Source: an uncultured Flavobacteriales bacterium
GTDB lineage: Bacteria; Bacteroidota; Bacteroidia; Flavobacteriales; Vicingaceae
Length of the DNA stretch: 12,559 nt
Assembly: GCA_913052515.1 (NCBI GenBank)
Contig: CAJXFJ010000010.1
Location: forward strand, 1-12,559
Direction: 5' to 3'
Shown here: in pieces, positions 1 through 7,665 of the stretch
How positions within the stretch are numbered: position 1 is the stretch's first letter
Layout of the letters: the number at the start of each line of letters is the position of its first letter
Position numbers and translations under genes: made by a program
Notes under the pieces: model-generated
The model's input: the letters and a program-made list of their open reading frames with translations, nothing else
Databases searched by the model: none
Told to the model about the DNA's origin: nothing

Positions 1-837
1 TGCTTTAAGGTGATCGTGTTCATCATGAATCCATAATTCATTGGGAGAAACCTCATTCAATTCGACAACAGTGGGCTTAAAACCGTCTAGTTTAATCCCT
101 TTATTATTTTCAGCTCCAAAAATCAAAGGTTCACCATGTGTTAAGAAAAGAGTTTCTTCAGCCTTCGTTCCTTTATCAGTATAAACTTCAAAAGCACCAT
201 CATTAAACACATTACAATTCTGATATATTTCAATCATGGAAGTCCCTACATGCTGACTTCCTCTTAGTAAAATCTCTCGCTGATGCTTTGGATCTCTATC
301 CATTGTTCTTGCAATAAAAGTGGAGTCAGCACCAAGACAAAGTTTCAATGGATTAAATGGGTGATCGATAGAGCCTATAGGGGTTGATTTCGTGATTTTA
401 CCTTCAGGAGAAGTAGGAGAATACTGCCCTTTAGTTAATCCATAAATCTCATTATTGAAAAGCAAAACATTTACATCAAAATTCCTTCGAATCATATGAA
501 TCAAATGGTTTCCTCCAATAGAGAGCGAATCTCCATCACCAGTAATTACCCATACACTGAGTTCTGGTCTACTAATTTTTAATCCACTTGCTATTGCTGT
601 AGCCCTACCATGAATACTATGCATTCCATAGGTATTCATATAATAAGGGAAACGCGATGAACAGCCTATGCCCGAAATAAAAACAATATCTTCCTTATCC
701 TTTCCTAAATCAGGCATAATGGATTGAACTTGCTTTAAAATAGAATAATCACCACAACCAGGACACCATCTCACTTCTTGATCTGTAGCAAAATCTTTAG
801 GTTTTAACACCACTTCTTCCATTGATATCTGACTCAT
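1..837 (-). CDS. korB: 2-oxoglutarate:ferredoxin oxidoreductase, beta subunit (partial, C-terminus missing)
   Basis: This is the thiamine-diphosphate and iron-sulfur subunit of a 2-oxoacid:ferredoxin oxidoreductase, which converts 2-oxoglutarate plus CoA to succinyl-CoA, CO2 and reduced ferredoxin in the cytoplasm. The frame is open from ATG at 837 to the window edge, giving 279 residues; by family knowledge roughly 50-70 are missing. The N-terminal CPGCGD motif (C25, C28), the Cys in GIGCSS (C59) and the Cys in YQNCNVFND (C208) match the four ligands of the [4Fe-4S] cluster in the family. [12 protein letters not shown] (about 100-111) is the ThDP/Mg binding motif, followed by [11 protein letters not shown]. 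The start codon overlaps the korA stop by one base (TAATG), so translation is probably coupled. Substrate choice (2-oxoglutarate rather than pyruvate or branched-chain 2-oxoacids) is inferred from overall resemblance. No delta-type ferredoxin subunit gene is visible. Confidence 0.93.
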   Translation of the reverse strand, partial: MSQISMEEVVLKPKDFATDQEVRWCPGCGDYSILKQVQSIMPDLGKDKEDIVFISGIGCSSRFPYYMNTYGMHSIHGRATAIASGLKISRPELSVWVITGDGDSLSIGGNHLIHMIRRNFDVNVLLFNNEIYGLTKGQYSPTSPEGKITKSTPIGSIDHPFNPLKLCLGADSTFIARTMDRDPKHQREILLRGSQHVGTSMIEIYQNCNVFNDGAFEVYTDKGTKAEETLFLTHGEPLIFGAENNKGIKLDGFKPTVVELNEVSPNELWIHDEHDHLKA

Positions 838-2669
838 TATTCCGGTAAATTTTCTTTAATAGCATTTATAATTTCTTCCGTAGTGAAAGGAACACCTTGA
901 ATTTTATTCACTCCTTTAGCATCTACTAAAAACTCATCTCTTATCAACCTCACAAGCTGACCGTTGTTCATTTCAGGTACGATTACCCGCTTAAAGTTTT
1001 TCATTAATTCTGCAAGGTTTGATGGAAACGGATTAATATTTCTCAAATGAACTTGCCCAACAGACAAGCCCTCTTCTACGCAGGCTAAAACGGCTGTTTT
1101 AATAACTCCATAAGTAGAGCCCCAACCAAGAACCAAAACATCGCCTTTTGTAGCTCCATCATCAATTTTGGCAGGCGCAATCACATTAGCAATCTTCTTT
1201 ACTTTAGCTGCTCGTAGCTTTACCATTTTCTCATGATTTTCTGGATCATAAGAAACATTCCCTGTCAAGTCTTCTTTCTCTAATCCACCAATTCGGTGCT
1301 CAAATCCTTTTTGACCTGGAATAGCCCATTCTCTCACTAAATTTTCATTTCTTTTATAAGGAAGGTAATTTGATTCACCACTTGCCATTTTTGGAACTAT
1401 TGGCTCTAAATCAGAAGGAATTGGAAAGTTCCAAGGTTCTGAACCATTGGCCATATAACCATCGGTTAAAAGTAAAACAGGTGTCATGTGTTCTATGGCA
1501 ATTTTACAAGCCTCATAGGCTGCCATAAAGCAGTCAGATGGAGACTTTGCCGCGATAACAGGAATTGGAGCTTCACCATTTCTTCCATAAACCGCTTGTA
1601 ATAAATCGGCCTGTTCGGTTTTAGTTGGCAATCCTGTAGATGGTCCTCCTCGCTGAACATTTATAACGACCATCGGAAGCTCCAAAATCATTCCTAATCC
1701 AAGGGCCTCTCCTTTCAAAGCTATACCTGGACCTGAAGAAGCGGTAACACCTAACTTCCCACCGAATGAGGCTCCAATCACAGAACAAATTGCTGCAATT
1801 TCATCTTCTGCTTGAAAAGTCTTGACCCCAAAGTTCTTATGCTTTGCCAATTCATGTAAAATATCAGAAGCAGGGGTAATTGGGTAAGTTCCGTAAAACA
1901 AATCTAAGTTCGACTTGCTAGAAGCTGCAATCAAACCAAGCGCTGTAGCCTGATTTCCGATAATATTTCGATAAACTCCTTTCGGTAAATTGGCTGCCTT
2001 TACATTATATCTTGAAGTAAACGTTTCTGAAGTATCTCCAAAATGGTAACCCGCTTTTAGTACTTTCAAATTGGCGTCAATCAATTCAGGTTTTGATGCA
2101 AACTTTTGTTTAATAAACTCTTCGGTTCCTTTCAGATTTCTATTGTACATGTAATACAAGAAACCCAACACAAACATGTTTCTAGAACGATCAATTTCTT
2201 TTTTTCCCATTCCACTCCCTTCTAAGGCAGTTCGAGTCATTTTAGTAACATCTATTTGAATGGTTCTATAGTCATCTAGCGTATGATCTTCTAATGGATT
2301 AGACTCATATTCTGCAAGCTTTAAGTTACGAGCATTAAATCCATCTGTATTAATAATAACCGTTCCATTCTTTTTTAGTGATGCAAAGTTGACTTTGAAG
2401 GCGGCAGCATTCATAGCCACTAAAACATCACAAGTATCTCCGGGTGTGGATACTTCAACACTTCCAAATTTTAATTTAAAGCCCGAGACCCCTGCTAAAG
2501 TTCCTTGTGGGGCTCTAATTTCAGCAGGAAAGTTTGGAAATGTACTAATGTCATTTCCATATAAAGCATTCGTATTGGTAAATTGGGTTCCGGTAAGCTG
2601 TATCCCATCACCTGAATCTCCTGCAAATACGATGGTTACATCTTTTTTTTCTTCTATTTTCTTCGTCAT
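837..2669 (-). CDS. korA: 2-oxoglutarate:ferredoxin oxidoreductase, fused gamma-alpha subunit
   Basis: This 610-residue protein is the large subunit that pairs with KorB. Residues about 11-210 form the gamma (POR) domain, with the glycine-rich [12 protein letters not shown] at 16-27. Residues about 235-430 form the pyrimidine-binding alpha domain, with YPITPAS (262-268), [14 protein letters not shown] (311-324) and [18 protein letters not shown] (339-356). The C-terminal third resembles the transketolase-C-like domain, including [11 protein letters not shown] and EMNNGQL. The gamma-alpha fusion plus separate beta subunit is the two-subunit KorAB layout common in Bacteroidota and many aerobes. 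The ATG at 2669 follows an A-rich stretch with no clear Shine-Dalgarno site; a TAAATTTG box lies 23 bases upstream. The gene is divergent from the FadL-type porin gene. I assign 2-oxoglutarate from the family's overall look, and other 2-oxoacids remain possible. Confidence 0.94.
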   Translation of the reverse strand: MTKKIEEKKDVTIVFAGDSGDGIQLTGTQFTNTNALYGNDISTFPNFPAEIRAPQGTLAGVSGFKLKFGSVEVSTPGDTCDVLVAMNAAAFKVNFASLKKNGTVIINTDGFNARNLKLAEYESNPLEDHTLDDYRTIQIDVTKMTRTALEGSGMGKKEIDRSRNMFVLGFLYYMYNRNLKGTEEFIKQKFASKPELIDANLKVLKAGYHFGDTSETFTSRYNVKAANLPKGVYRNIIGNQATALGLIAASSKSNLDLFYGTYPITPASDILHELAKHKNFGVKTFQAEDEIAAICSVIGASFGGKLGVTASSGPGIALKGEALGLGMILELPMVVINVQRGGPSTGLPTKTEQADLLQAVYGRNGEAPIPVIAAKSPSDCFMAAYEACKIAIEHMTPVLLLTDGYMANGSEPWNFPIPSDLEPIVPKMASGESNYLPYKRNENLVREWAIPGQKGFEHRIGGLEKEDLTGNVSYDPENHEKMVKLRAAKVKKIANVIAPAKIDDGATKGDVLVLGWGSTYGVIKTAVLACVEEGLSVGQVHLRNINPFPSNLAELMKNFKRVIVPEMNNGQLVRLIRDEFLVDAKGVNKIQGVPFTTEEIINAIKENLPE

Positions 2670-2692
2670 TTTTCAGTCTCGCTTATTGCTAG

Positions 2693-2700
2693 CAAATTTA
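2693..2700 (-). promoter_or_regulatory. Putative Bacteroidota -7 box for korAB
   Basis: On the minus strand this reads TAAATTTG, an exact match to the TAnnTTTG -7 element known from Bacteroidota promoters, 23 bases before the korA ATG. No TTTG/TTG -33 element is seen at the usual 17-23 base spacing, so the call rests on the one box. Confidence 0.4.
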
Positions 2701-2753
2701 GTTCTAATTGTATGATTGAGTCCTATATTTTCAACTTGATTCCATTATAACGC

Positions 2754-2780
2754 TTGTTGAGCATTTTTTTTTTACTTTTA
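2754..2780 (+). promoter_or_regulatory. Putative promoter of the FadL-SGNH operon with a T10 tract in the spacer
   Basis: TTG at 2754-2756 and TACTTTTA at 2773-2780 (one mismatch to TAnnTTTG) are separated by 16 bases, slightly short of the usual Bacteroidota spacing. Ten consecutive T residues (2764-2773) fill most of the spacer and provide the first base of the -7-like box. The ATG follows 23 bases downstream. Confidence 0.35.
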
Positions 2781-2803
2781 GCGAAAATTAACGAAACAGG
2801 AAC

Positions 2804-4051
2804 ATGAAACGATTTTTTACATCGCTATTTGCTTTAATTCCACTTATTAGTTTGGCTGGGGGTTTCCAAGTCAACCTGCAAGGAAATCAACAAGCAGGAA
2901 TGGGACATTTGGGAACAAGCTTTTATTTAGGTGCTTCAAGTGCTTATTTTAATCCAGCTATGCTTGGTTTATCAGATAACAAATTTGACTTAGAGGTAGG
3001 TGCTAGTGGTATTAAATCTTATGTCGTTTTTCAAAACCAAAATACAGGAGCAACCTCTGAAACAGACAATCCGTTGAGTACGCCATTTTACGTTTATGGC
3101 AGTTATAAGATTAACAAAGAATTAACTGCAGGTCTTGCTATTTACACTCCATTCGGTAGCTCTGTAGTTTGGGATGAAGATTGGGAAGGAAGATACTTGA
3201 TTCAAGATATTTCATTAAGTGCAATATTTATTCAACCAACTTTTTCTATTAATGCAAATGACAAGCTTTCCTTTGGCTTAGGCTTAATTTATGCAACTGG
3301 AAACTTTGAATTAAATAGAGCTTTGTCTCTCCAAAGTAGTTCTGGAGGCATGTCCACCGCTAACCTTAGTGGTAGTGCTGATGGTTATGGATTTAATTTT
3401 GGAGCTTATTATCAAGCAACTGAAAAATTAAGTTTGGGTCTTACATATCGTTCAGGAATGAAAATGGAATTGGAAGAAGGAGAAGCAGAATTTGATGTTC
3501 CTGCTGCTGTACAAAGCACCATTCCTCCTTCAAATAAATTCTCTACAACCCTGCCGCTTCCGAGCACTTCTACTTTAGGAATTAGTTATCAGCTAAATGA
3601 TAAACTCTTAATTTCTGCAGAGTATAGCTATGTAGATTGGGATACTTATCAATCTTTAGATTTTGATTTCGAAACCAACACAGATGGATTTCCTGATTCA
3701 AAAAACCCAAGAAGATATGAAGCTTCTTCAATCTTTAGATTAGGTTTCCAATACGTAGTGAATGAAAACTTAATTGCTAGGATTGGCGGTTATTACGACG
3801 AGTCACCAGTACAAGATGACTTCTTTAATCCTGAAACACCAAATACTGACAATATCGGATTAACAGCAGGTTTGTCATTTAGCTTTAGCGATAAACTTGC
3901 CGTAGACGCTTCATTTGTATACACAGATGGTCAAGAAAGAGAGTCATATTATTCTGGGGATAACCAAGGTAAGACTTATGGAGAAAATTTTGGTGGAAAG
4001 TATAAGACCAGAAGTTTTATTCCAGGTATCGGTATCCGTTATAACTTTTAG
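2804..4051 (+). CDS. OmpP1/FadL-family outer-membrane transporter
   Basis: This 415-residue outer-membrane beta-barrel belongs to the OmpP1/FadL/TodX family, which passes long-chain fatty acids or other hydrophobic molecules across the outer membrane. A signal peptide is visible at 1-18 (basic start, hydrophobic core, cleavage near SLA/GG). After it comes GFQVNLQGNQQAGMG and then AYFNPAML with NPA at 50-52, the family's N-terminal hatch signature. The body has regularly alternating beta-strand segments, such as LSLGLTYRSGMKME and LLISAEYSYVDWD, and the protein ends in the terminal strand IGIRYNF with a C-terminal Phe, as expected for BAM insertion. It is followed after 25 bp by a secreted SGNH-hydrolase-like lipoprotein in the same direction, which suggests a shared job. 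The exact substrate cannot be read from the sequence. Confidence 0.9.
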   Translation: MKRFFTSLFALIPLISLAGGFQVNLQGNQQAGMGHLGTSFYLGASSAYFNPAMLGLSDNKFDLEVGASGIKSYVVFQNQNTGATSETDNPLSTPFYVYGSYKINKELTAGLAIYTPFGSSVVWDEDWEGRYLIQDISLSAIFIQPTFSINANDKLSFGLGLIYATGNFELNRALSLQSSSGGMSTANLSGSADGYGFNFGAYYQATEKLSLGLTYRSGMKMELEEGEAEFDVPAAVQSTIPPSNKFSTTLPLPSTSTLGISYQLNDKLLISAEYSYVDWDTYQSLDFDFETNTDGFPDSKNPRRYEASSIFRLGFQYVVNENLIARIGGYYDESPVQDDFFNPETPNTDNIGLTAGLSFSFSDKLAVDASFVYTDGQERESYYSGDNQGKTYGENFGGKYKTRSFIPGIGIRYNF

Positions 4052-4076
4052 TATCCACTGATAAAAAGATAAGAAA

Positions 4077-5561
4077 ATGAAAAACCTAAAAAACCTTATA
4101 TATATCGCTCCATTGGTATTTGCCATTGGATGCGCTCCTGAATTTGAAGATGACATTCCTGCTCCTTCAGCAGGAAGTGCTGACTTTTCTACTTATGTTT
4201 CTGTAGGAAATTCACTAACTGCTGGCTTTCAAAGTAACGCATTAAGAAGAGTAAGACAAGAGAATTCATTTCCGGCAATTCTAGCTGGACAATTAAAATT
4301 AGCCGGAGGTGGAGAGTTTAAACAGCCATTACTTGACGAAGGTGTAGGTATTGGAAGTTCTTTAAATGCAGAGTTTGGATTAGATTACAGTGTTGATTGT
4401 CTTGGCGAAACAAGCTTAGGACCAGCTCCAATAGCTAGCCAAGGGCAAATTGATCAATTTAACTTTCCTGCAGCCATGATTGGTGCATCTGGACCGTTTA
4501 ATAATGTTGGTGTTCCAGGAGCAAAATCCTATCATTTAGCTGCGCCAGGCTATGGAGACCCTGCAGGTGTTTTACAAGGCACTGCAAATCCGTATTATGC
4601 TCGTTTTGTAAACCCTCAGAATTTACAAGAACCCGTAATTAACCAAGCCGTTGCAGTAAACGCTTCTTTTTTCAGTTTATGGATTGGAAATAATGACATA
4701 TTAGGATATGCAACAAGTGGAGGGATTGGTCAAGATCATAATAAAACCATGAATATTGACCCAACGACTTATGGAAGTGCCGATATTACGAATAACAATG
4801 TATTTGCAAATGTATATAATCAACTTATAGGTGGTTTAACTGCAAATGGGGCAACAGGAGTAATTACAAATATTCCTAATATTACATCGATTCCATACTT
4901 TACAACCATACCAACTCAAACTCCTGATTTACGACAAGGGCAAGCAGATAGTCTAAATGCTGCCTATGCAGGTTATAATGCACTTGTTGATCTAGCTTTG
5001 GCACAAAGCCGGATTGGACAAAATGAGGCTAATCTTAGAAAAGTAAACTTTTCTGCGGGTGCAAATGGTTGGATTGTTATAGATAGTGACTTAGCCTTAA
5101 TCACGGACACTTCAGGAAATCCACTTCCAAAAATGAGGCAGTTAAAGCCAGGTGAGTTACTAACTTTAACAACTCCGTCAGACTCTTTAAAATGTTTTGG
5201 CATGGGAACGTCCTCTCCTATTCCAGACCAATATGTATTAACAAGAAATGAGATTAATTCTATTCAATCTGCTATTTATTCATATAATAGCACCATTGAA
5301 AAAGCAGCTAATGATTTTGGACTAGCTTTTGTTGATGCAAATGCCATCTTAAAAGAAATGGAATCAGGAATTTCCTTTAATGGAGTAACTTACTCTACGG
5401 ATTTTGTAACGGGTGGAGCCTTTTCACTAGATGGTGTTCATCCAAATACTGTAGGATATGCCATTATAGCAAACGCTCATATTGACGCTATAAACGAAAA
5501 GTATGGAGCGAATATTCCTAGAGTTAGTGTTGATGCTTACGAAGGAATTGTATTTCCTTAA
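4077..5561 (+). CDS. SGNH/GDSL-family hydrolase lipoprotein
   Basis: This 494-residue lipoprotein resembles GDSL/SGNH esterases or lipases. The N-terminus has a lipoprotein signal with FAIGC (lipid-attached Cys19), followed by an acidic stretch EFEDD. The SGNH blocks appear in order: VSVGNSLTAG with nucleophile Ser46 (GNSL in place of GDSL), a block II-like NNVGVPG (142-148), WIGNNDILG with GNND at 204-207, and DGVHPN with the Asp452/His455 pair near the C-terminus. All four catalytic or oxyanion positions are therefore present. It is much longer than minimal SGNH enzymes (about 200 residues), with long insertions between blocks. It sits 25 bp after the FadL-type porin and ends just before a strong terminator, so the two are likely one operon. 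Release of an acyl or hydrophobic product for uptake by the porin is inferred; the substrate is unknown. Confidence 0.86.
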   Translation: MKNLKNLIYIAPLVFAIGCAPEFEDDIPAPSAGSADFSTYVSVGNSLTAGFQSNALRRVRQENSFPAILAGQLKLAGGGEFKQPLLDEGVGIGSSLNAEFGLDYSVDCLGETSLGPAPIASQGQIDQFNFPAAMIGASGPFNNVGVPGAKSYHLAAPGYGDPAGVLQGTANPYYARFVNPQNLQEPVINQAVAVNASFFSLWIGNNDILGYATSGGIGQDHNKTMNIDPTTYGSADITNNNVFANVYNQLIGGLTANGATGVITNIPNITSIPYFTTIPTQTPDLRQGQADSLNAAYAGYNALVDLALAQSRIGQNEANLRKVNFSAGANGWIVIDSDLALITDTSGNPLPKMRQLKPGELLTLTTPSDSLKCFGMGTSSPIPDQYVLTRNEINSIQSAIYSYNSTIEKAANDFGLAFVDANAILKEMESGISFNGVTYSTDFVTGGAFSLDGVHPNTVGYAIIANAHIDAINEKYGANIPRVSVDAYEGIVFP

Positions 5562-5581
5562 TTAAGTAGAGATATCATATT

Positions 5582-5620
5582 GAAACAAAAAAACCACGCG
5601 ATGCGTGGTTTTTTTGTTTC
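5582..5620. terminator. Bidirectional rho-independent terminator between SGNH lipoprotein gene and gatC
   Basis: The left arm (5582-5599) and right arm (5603-5620) are perfect reverse complements of 18 bases around a 3-base GAT loop. The core is ACCACGC/GCGTGGT, flanked by A7 on the left and T7 on the right, so each strand presents a GC-rich stem followed by a U tract. It ends three bases before the gatC stop and starts 20 bases after the lipoprotein stop, so it serves both convergent operons. Confidence 0.93.
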
Positions 5621-5622
5621 TA

Positions 5623-5913
5623 TTATTTATTGAGCACTTTAGGAACTCGAATAAAGTCACTGTCTTTATCAGGTGCATTTTTCAGTGCATCCTGCTGAGT
5701 ATAGTCACTTTCTGAAACATCCTCTCTCAATGGAGTTTCTTCTTCCAGCATATAAATCAATGGTTTAACACCTTCTGTATTTACCTCTTCTACTTTACTA
5801 ACAAAAGACAACATCCGATTCATATCTTCTTGAATCTCTTGCTTCTCTTTTTCGTTGAACTCAAGTCTTGCTAATTCTGCAATTCGTTCTACTGTTTTTT
5901 GATCAACTGCCAT
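5623..5913 (-). CDS. gatC: Asp-tRNA(Asn)/Glu-tRNA(Gln) amidotransferase subunit C
   Basis: GatC is the small subunit of the GatCAB complex, which amidates misacylated Glu-tRNA(Gln) and Asp-tRNA(Asn). The 96-residue length is normal. The typical pattern is present: an N-terminal helix TVERIAELARLEF, a second helix ending in MLSFVSKVEEVNTEGVKP, the PLREDV segment (PLR.D is a family hallmark) and a C-terminal FIRVPKVL. It lies 3 bases downstream of plsC (TAA TCA ATG) and ends at the shared terminator, so it is the last gene of a plsC-gatC unit. gatA and gatB are not in the window; separation of gatC from them is common in Bacteroidota. Confidence 0.96.
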   Translation of the reverse strand: MAVDQKTVERIAELARLEFNEKEKQEIQEDMNRMLSFVSKVEEVNTEGVKPLIYMLEEETPLREDVSESDYTQQDALKNAPDKDSDFIRVPKVLNK

Positions 5914-5916
5914 TGA

Positions 5917-6648
5917 TTATAATTTTGAAGCTATTAGTGATTTACATTCTTCACGCAAAGCTACTAAATCTTGTGGCTCTTCTTTATTTATATAAATCGG
6001 CTTATGAAGATAAACTGTAGACTTTCCAGGTCTACATTTTGCAAAAAAAGAAAACTTATCTTCCAAAAGATTTACATGATTCGTAAATGTGATTGGCAGA
6101 ATGGGAATATTTAAATCAAGCGCTAAACGAAAAGCTCCATTTTTAAAGGCCTTCATTTCAGGAGCACTTTCCGGAATAGTGCCTTCTGGAAAAATCACAA
6201 CATTATCGCCTTTTTCCATCCTTTCACATGCTTTTAAAATAGCATTATGAGCAGCTTTGGGGTTTCCACGATCTACCAAAATATTCATCCGTTTGAAAAA
6301 AATATTAAAAATGGGAATTGACCCTAATTCCTTCTTACCAAGAAAAACAAAGTAGTTTGGAATAATAGCGTACAACAGCAAAATATCTAGATAAGAACTG
6401 TGATTGGGACAAATAATATATGAAGTATTCTCATCATCAGGGATACTTCCAATAACATCTCGGCGTACACCCACTAAAAACAAGATTAATTTGGATTGAA
6501 ATCGCAATAAGTGAAACCCTTTTAAAAAATGTTTTTCCTGATTAAGTAACACAAAGTATGCAGGATACAAAACCAATAAAGTGAGTAACACTACTAAAAA
6601 GAAATACAATTTATAGATGTTACTCAATATGGCTACGATTACCTTCAT
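5917..6648 (-). CDS. plsC: 1-acyl-sn-glycerol-3-phosphate acyltransferase
   Basis: This 243-residue PlsC-family acyltransferase would convert lysophosphatidic acid to phosphatidic acid at the inner membrane. A hydrophobic membrane segment spans about 12-36. The catalytic motif NHSSYLD (82-88; His83 and Asp88 of HX4D) and the substrate-binding FPEGT (153-157) are intact, with LGKKEL and a basic KRMNILVDRG region between them. I start it at ATG 6648, not at an upstream in-frame ATG at 6711. The longer form would run into trpS and add a non-hydrophobic, Cys-rich extension, and a TATTTTTG promoter box lies just 5 bases before ATG 6648. It is divergent from trpS and followed by gatC. The acyl acceptor could also be an aminolipid or ornithine lipid precursor, which this family covers in Bacteroidota. 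Confidence 0.9.
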   Translation of the reverse strand: MKVIVAILSNIYKLYFFLVVLLTLLVLYPAYFVLLNQEKHFLKGFHLLRFQSKLILFLVGVRRDVIGSIPDDENTSYIICPNHSSYLDILLLYAIIPNYFVFLGKKELGSIPIFNIFFKRMNILVDRGNPKAAHNAILKACERMEKGDNVVIFPEGTIPESAPEMKAFKNGAFRLALDLNIPILPITFTNHVNLLEDKFSFFAKCRPGKSTVYLHKPIYINKEEPQDLVALREECKSLIASKL

Positions 6649-6653
6649 CGGCT

Positions 6654-6661
6654 CAAAAATA
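6654..6661 (-). promoter_or_regulatory. plsC: Putative -7 box for plsC-gatC, very close to the start codon
   Basis: On the minus strand this reads TATTTTTG, an exact TAnnTTTG match, with only 5 bases (AGCCG) before the plsC ATG at 6648. If it is used, transcription would start at or within a few bases of the ATG. No clear -33 element is seen at standard spacing. Confidence 0.45.
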
Positions 6662-6672
6662 GGACAAATTTG

Positions 6673-6680
6673 TATTTTTG
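6673..6680 (+). promoter_or_regulatory. trpS: Putative -7 box for trpS, very close to the start codon
   Basis: TATTTTTG lies 4 bases (AACG) before the trpS ATG at 6685. It is the same octamer as the opposing plsC box, with 11 bases between the two. The central ACAAATTTGT (6664-6673) is a 10-bp palindrome. A transcript from this box would have essentially no leader. No clear -33 TTTG is seen at standard spacing. Confidence 0.45.
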
Positions 6681-6684
6681 AACG

Positions 6685-7665
6685 ATGGCAAGAATACTTA
6701 CAGGAATTCAAAGCTCTGGCTCAAATGGCGAAGTTCATTTAGGGAATATTCTAGGAGCAATTAAACCGGGAATCGAACTATCTCAAAAAGAAGAACATGA
6801 AGCCTTCTTTTTCATTGCAGATTTACATTCGTTGACTACCGTAAAAGACGCAGAAGTTAGAAAAAACAACGTGTATGCAGTTGCTGCAGCTTGGTTGGCT
6901 TTTGGTTTTGATACTGATAAAAATGTTTTTTACAGACAATCGGATGTTGCTGAAGTATGTGAACTTACATGGTATTTAAACTGCTATACACCCTATCCAA
7001 TGCTTGCAAATGCCCATTCTTTCAAAGATAAGTCCAGTAATTTATCAGATGTGAATGCAGGGCTTTTTGACTATCCTGTTTTAATGGCTTGTGATATTTT
7101 ACTTTACGATGCTGCATTTGTTCCAGTTGGTAAAGACCAAAAACAACATTTGGAAATGACTCGCGATATAGCAAGCTCATTTAATCATAAGAATGGAGAA
7201 ACTTTTGTTTTGCCAGAACCTTTAATTGATGAAAGAGTAATGGTGGTGCCTGGCACTGATGGAAGAAAAATGAGCAAAAGCTACAACAACTACATTAATA
7301 TTTTTCTGCCGGACAAGCAGCTCAGAAAAGCCATTATGCGTATTGAAACGGATAGCACTCCTTTAGAAGAACCCAAAGACACAGAAAGTTGTAATGTTTT
7401 TGCGCTTTATAAACTCTTAGCCAATGAGCAACAGCTTTCGGAGATGAAAGCAAATTATGAAGGTGGAAACTATGGCTATGGCCATGCTAAACAAGCACTT
7501 TTCGAATTGATGGTTGCAACCTTTAAAACAGAAAGAGAAAAATATTGGGAATTAATGGAAAACAAACCCTTGATTGACCAAAAGCTAAAGGAGGGTGCTG
7601 AAAAAGCGAAGAAAATAGCTCAACCTGTACTTCAACGAGTTAGACAAAAATTGGGTTACAACTAA
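6685..7665 (+). CDS. trpS: Tryptophanyl-tRNA synthetase
   Basis: This 326-residue class I aminoacyl-tRNA synthetase charges tRNA(Trp) in the cytoplasm. The HIGH-type motif is HLGN (18-21) and the KMSKS motif is intact at 195-199 (GRKMSKSYNN). The tryptophan-pocket region MACDILLYDAAFVPVGKDQ (about 134-152) and the C-terminal NYGYGHAKQAL anticodon-side segment follow the family pattern. One oddity is that the loop before HLGN (QSSGSNGEVHLGN) appears about three residues longer than in bacterial TrpRS such as E. coli (QPSGELTIGN). The MARILTG N-terminus is usual for the family, so the start is secure even though only 36 bp separate it from the plsC start. The stop shares one base with the next gene. 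Confidence 0.96.
   Translation: MARILTGIQSSGSNGEVHLGNILGAIKPGIELSQKEEHEAFFFIADLHSLTTVKDAEVRKNNVYAVAAAWLAFGFDTDKNVFYRQSDVAEVCELTWYLNCYTPYPMLANAHSFKDKSSNLSDVNAGLFDYPVLMACDILLYDAAFVPVGKDQKQHLEMTRDIASSFNHKNGETFVLPEPLIDERVMVVPGTDGRKMSKSYNNYINIFLPDKQLRKAIMRIETDSTPLEEPKDTESCNVFALYKLLANEQQLSEMKANYEGGNYGYGHAKQALFELMVATFKTEREKYWELMENKPLIDQKLKEGAEKAKKIAQPVLQRVRQKLGYN

Noticed and set aside
2643..2650. A8 run (minus strand) at codons 7-9 of korA as a possible frameshift switch
   Set aside because: It simply encodes Glu-Lys-Lys in a lysine-rich N-terminus, and the reading frame is intact; nothing indicates programmed slippage.
2389..2715. Open frame on the plus strand opposite the start of korA
   Set aside because: It is antisense to the well-supported gamma domain of KorA, and its translation shows no recognisable motifs.
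2731..2760. TCAAC...GTTGA inverted repeat in the korA/FadL gap
   Set aside because: It has only 5 bp arms with a 20-base spacer, too weak to separate from chance in AT-rich DNA.
3944..4156. Short minus-strand open frame across the end of the FadL-type gene and start of the SGNH gene
   Set aside because: It overlaps two clear genes and their junction, with no supporting start context or motif.
4973..5203. Short minus-strand open frame inside the SGNH lipoprotein gene
   Set aside because: It is fully antisense to a convincing coding region and looks like a chance frame.
6649..6711. Upstream in-frame start for plsC that adds 21 residues
   Set aside because: The extension overlaps the trpS start, is Cys-rich and polar before the membrane segment, and would place the plsC promoter inside trpS.
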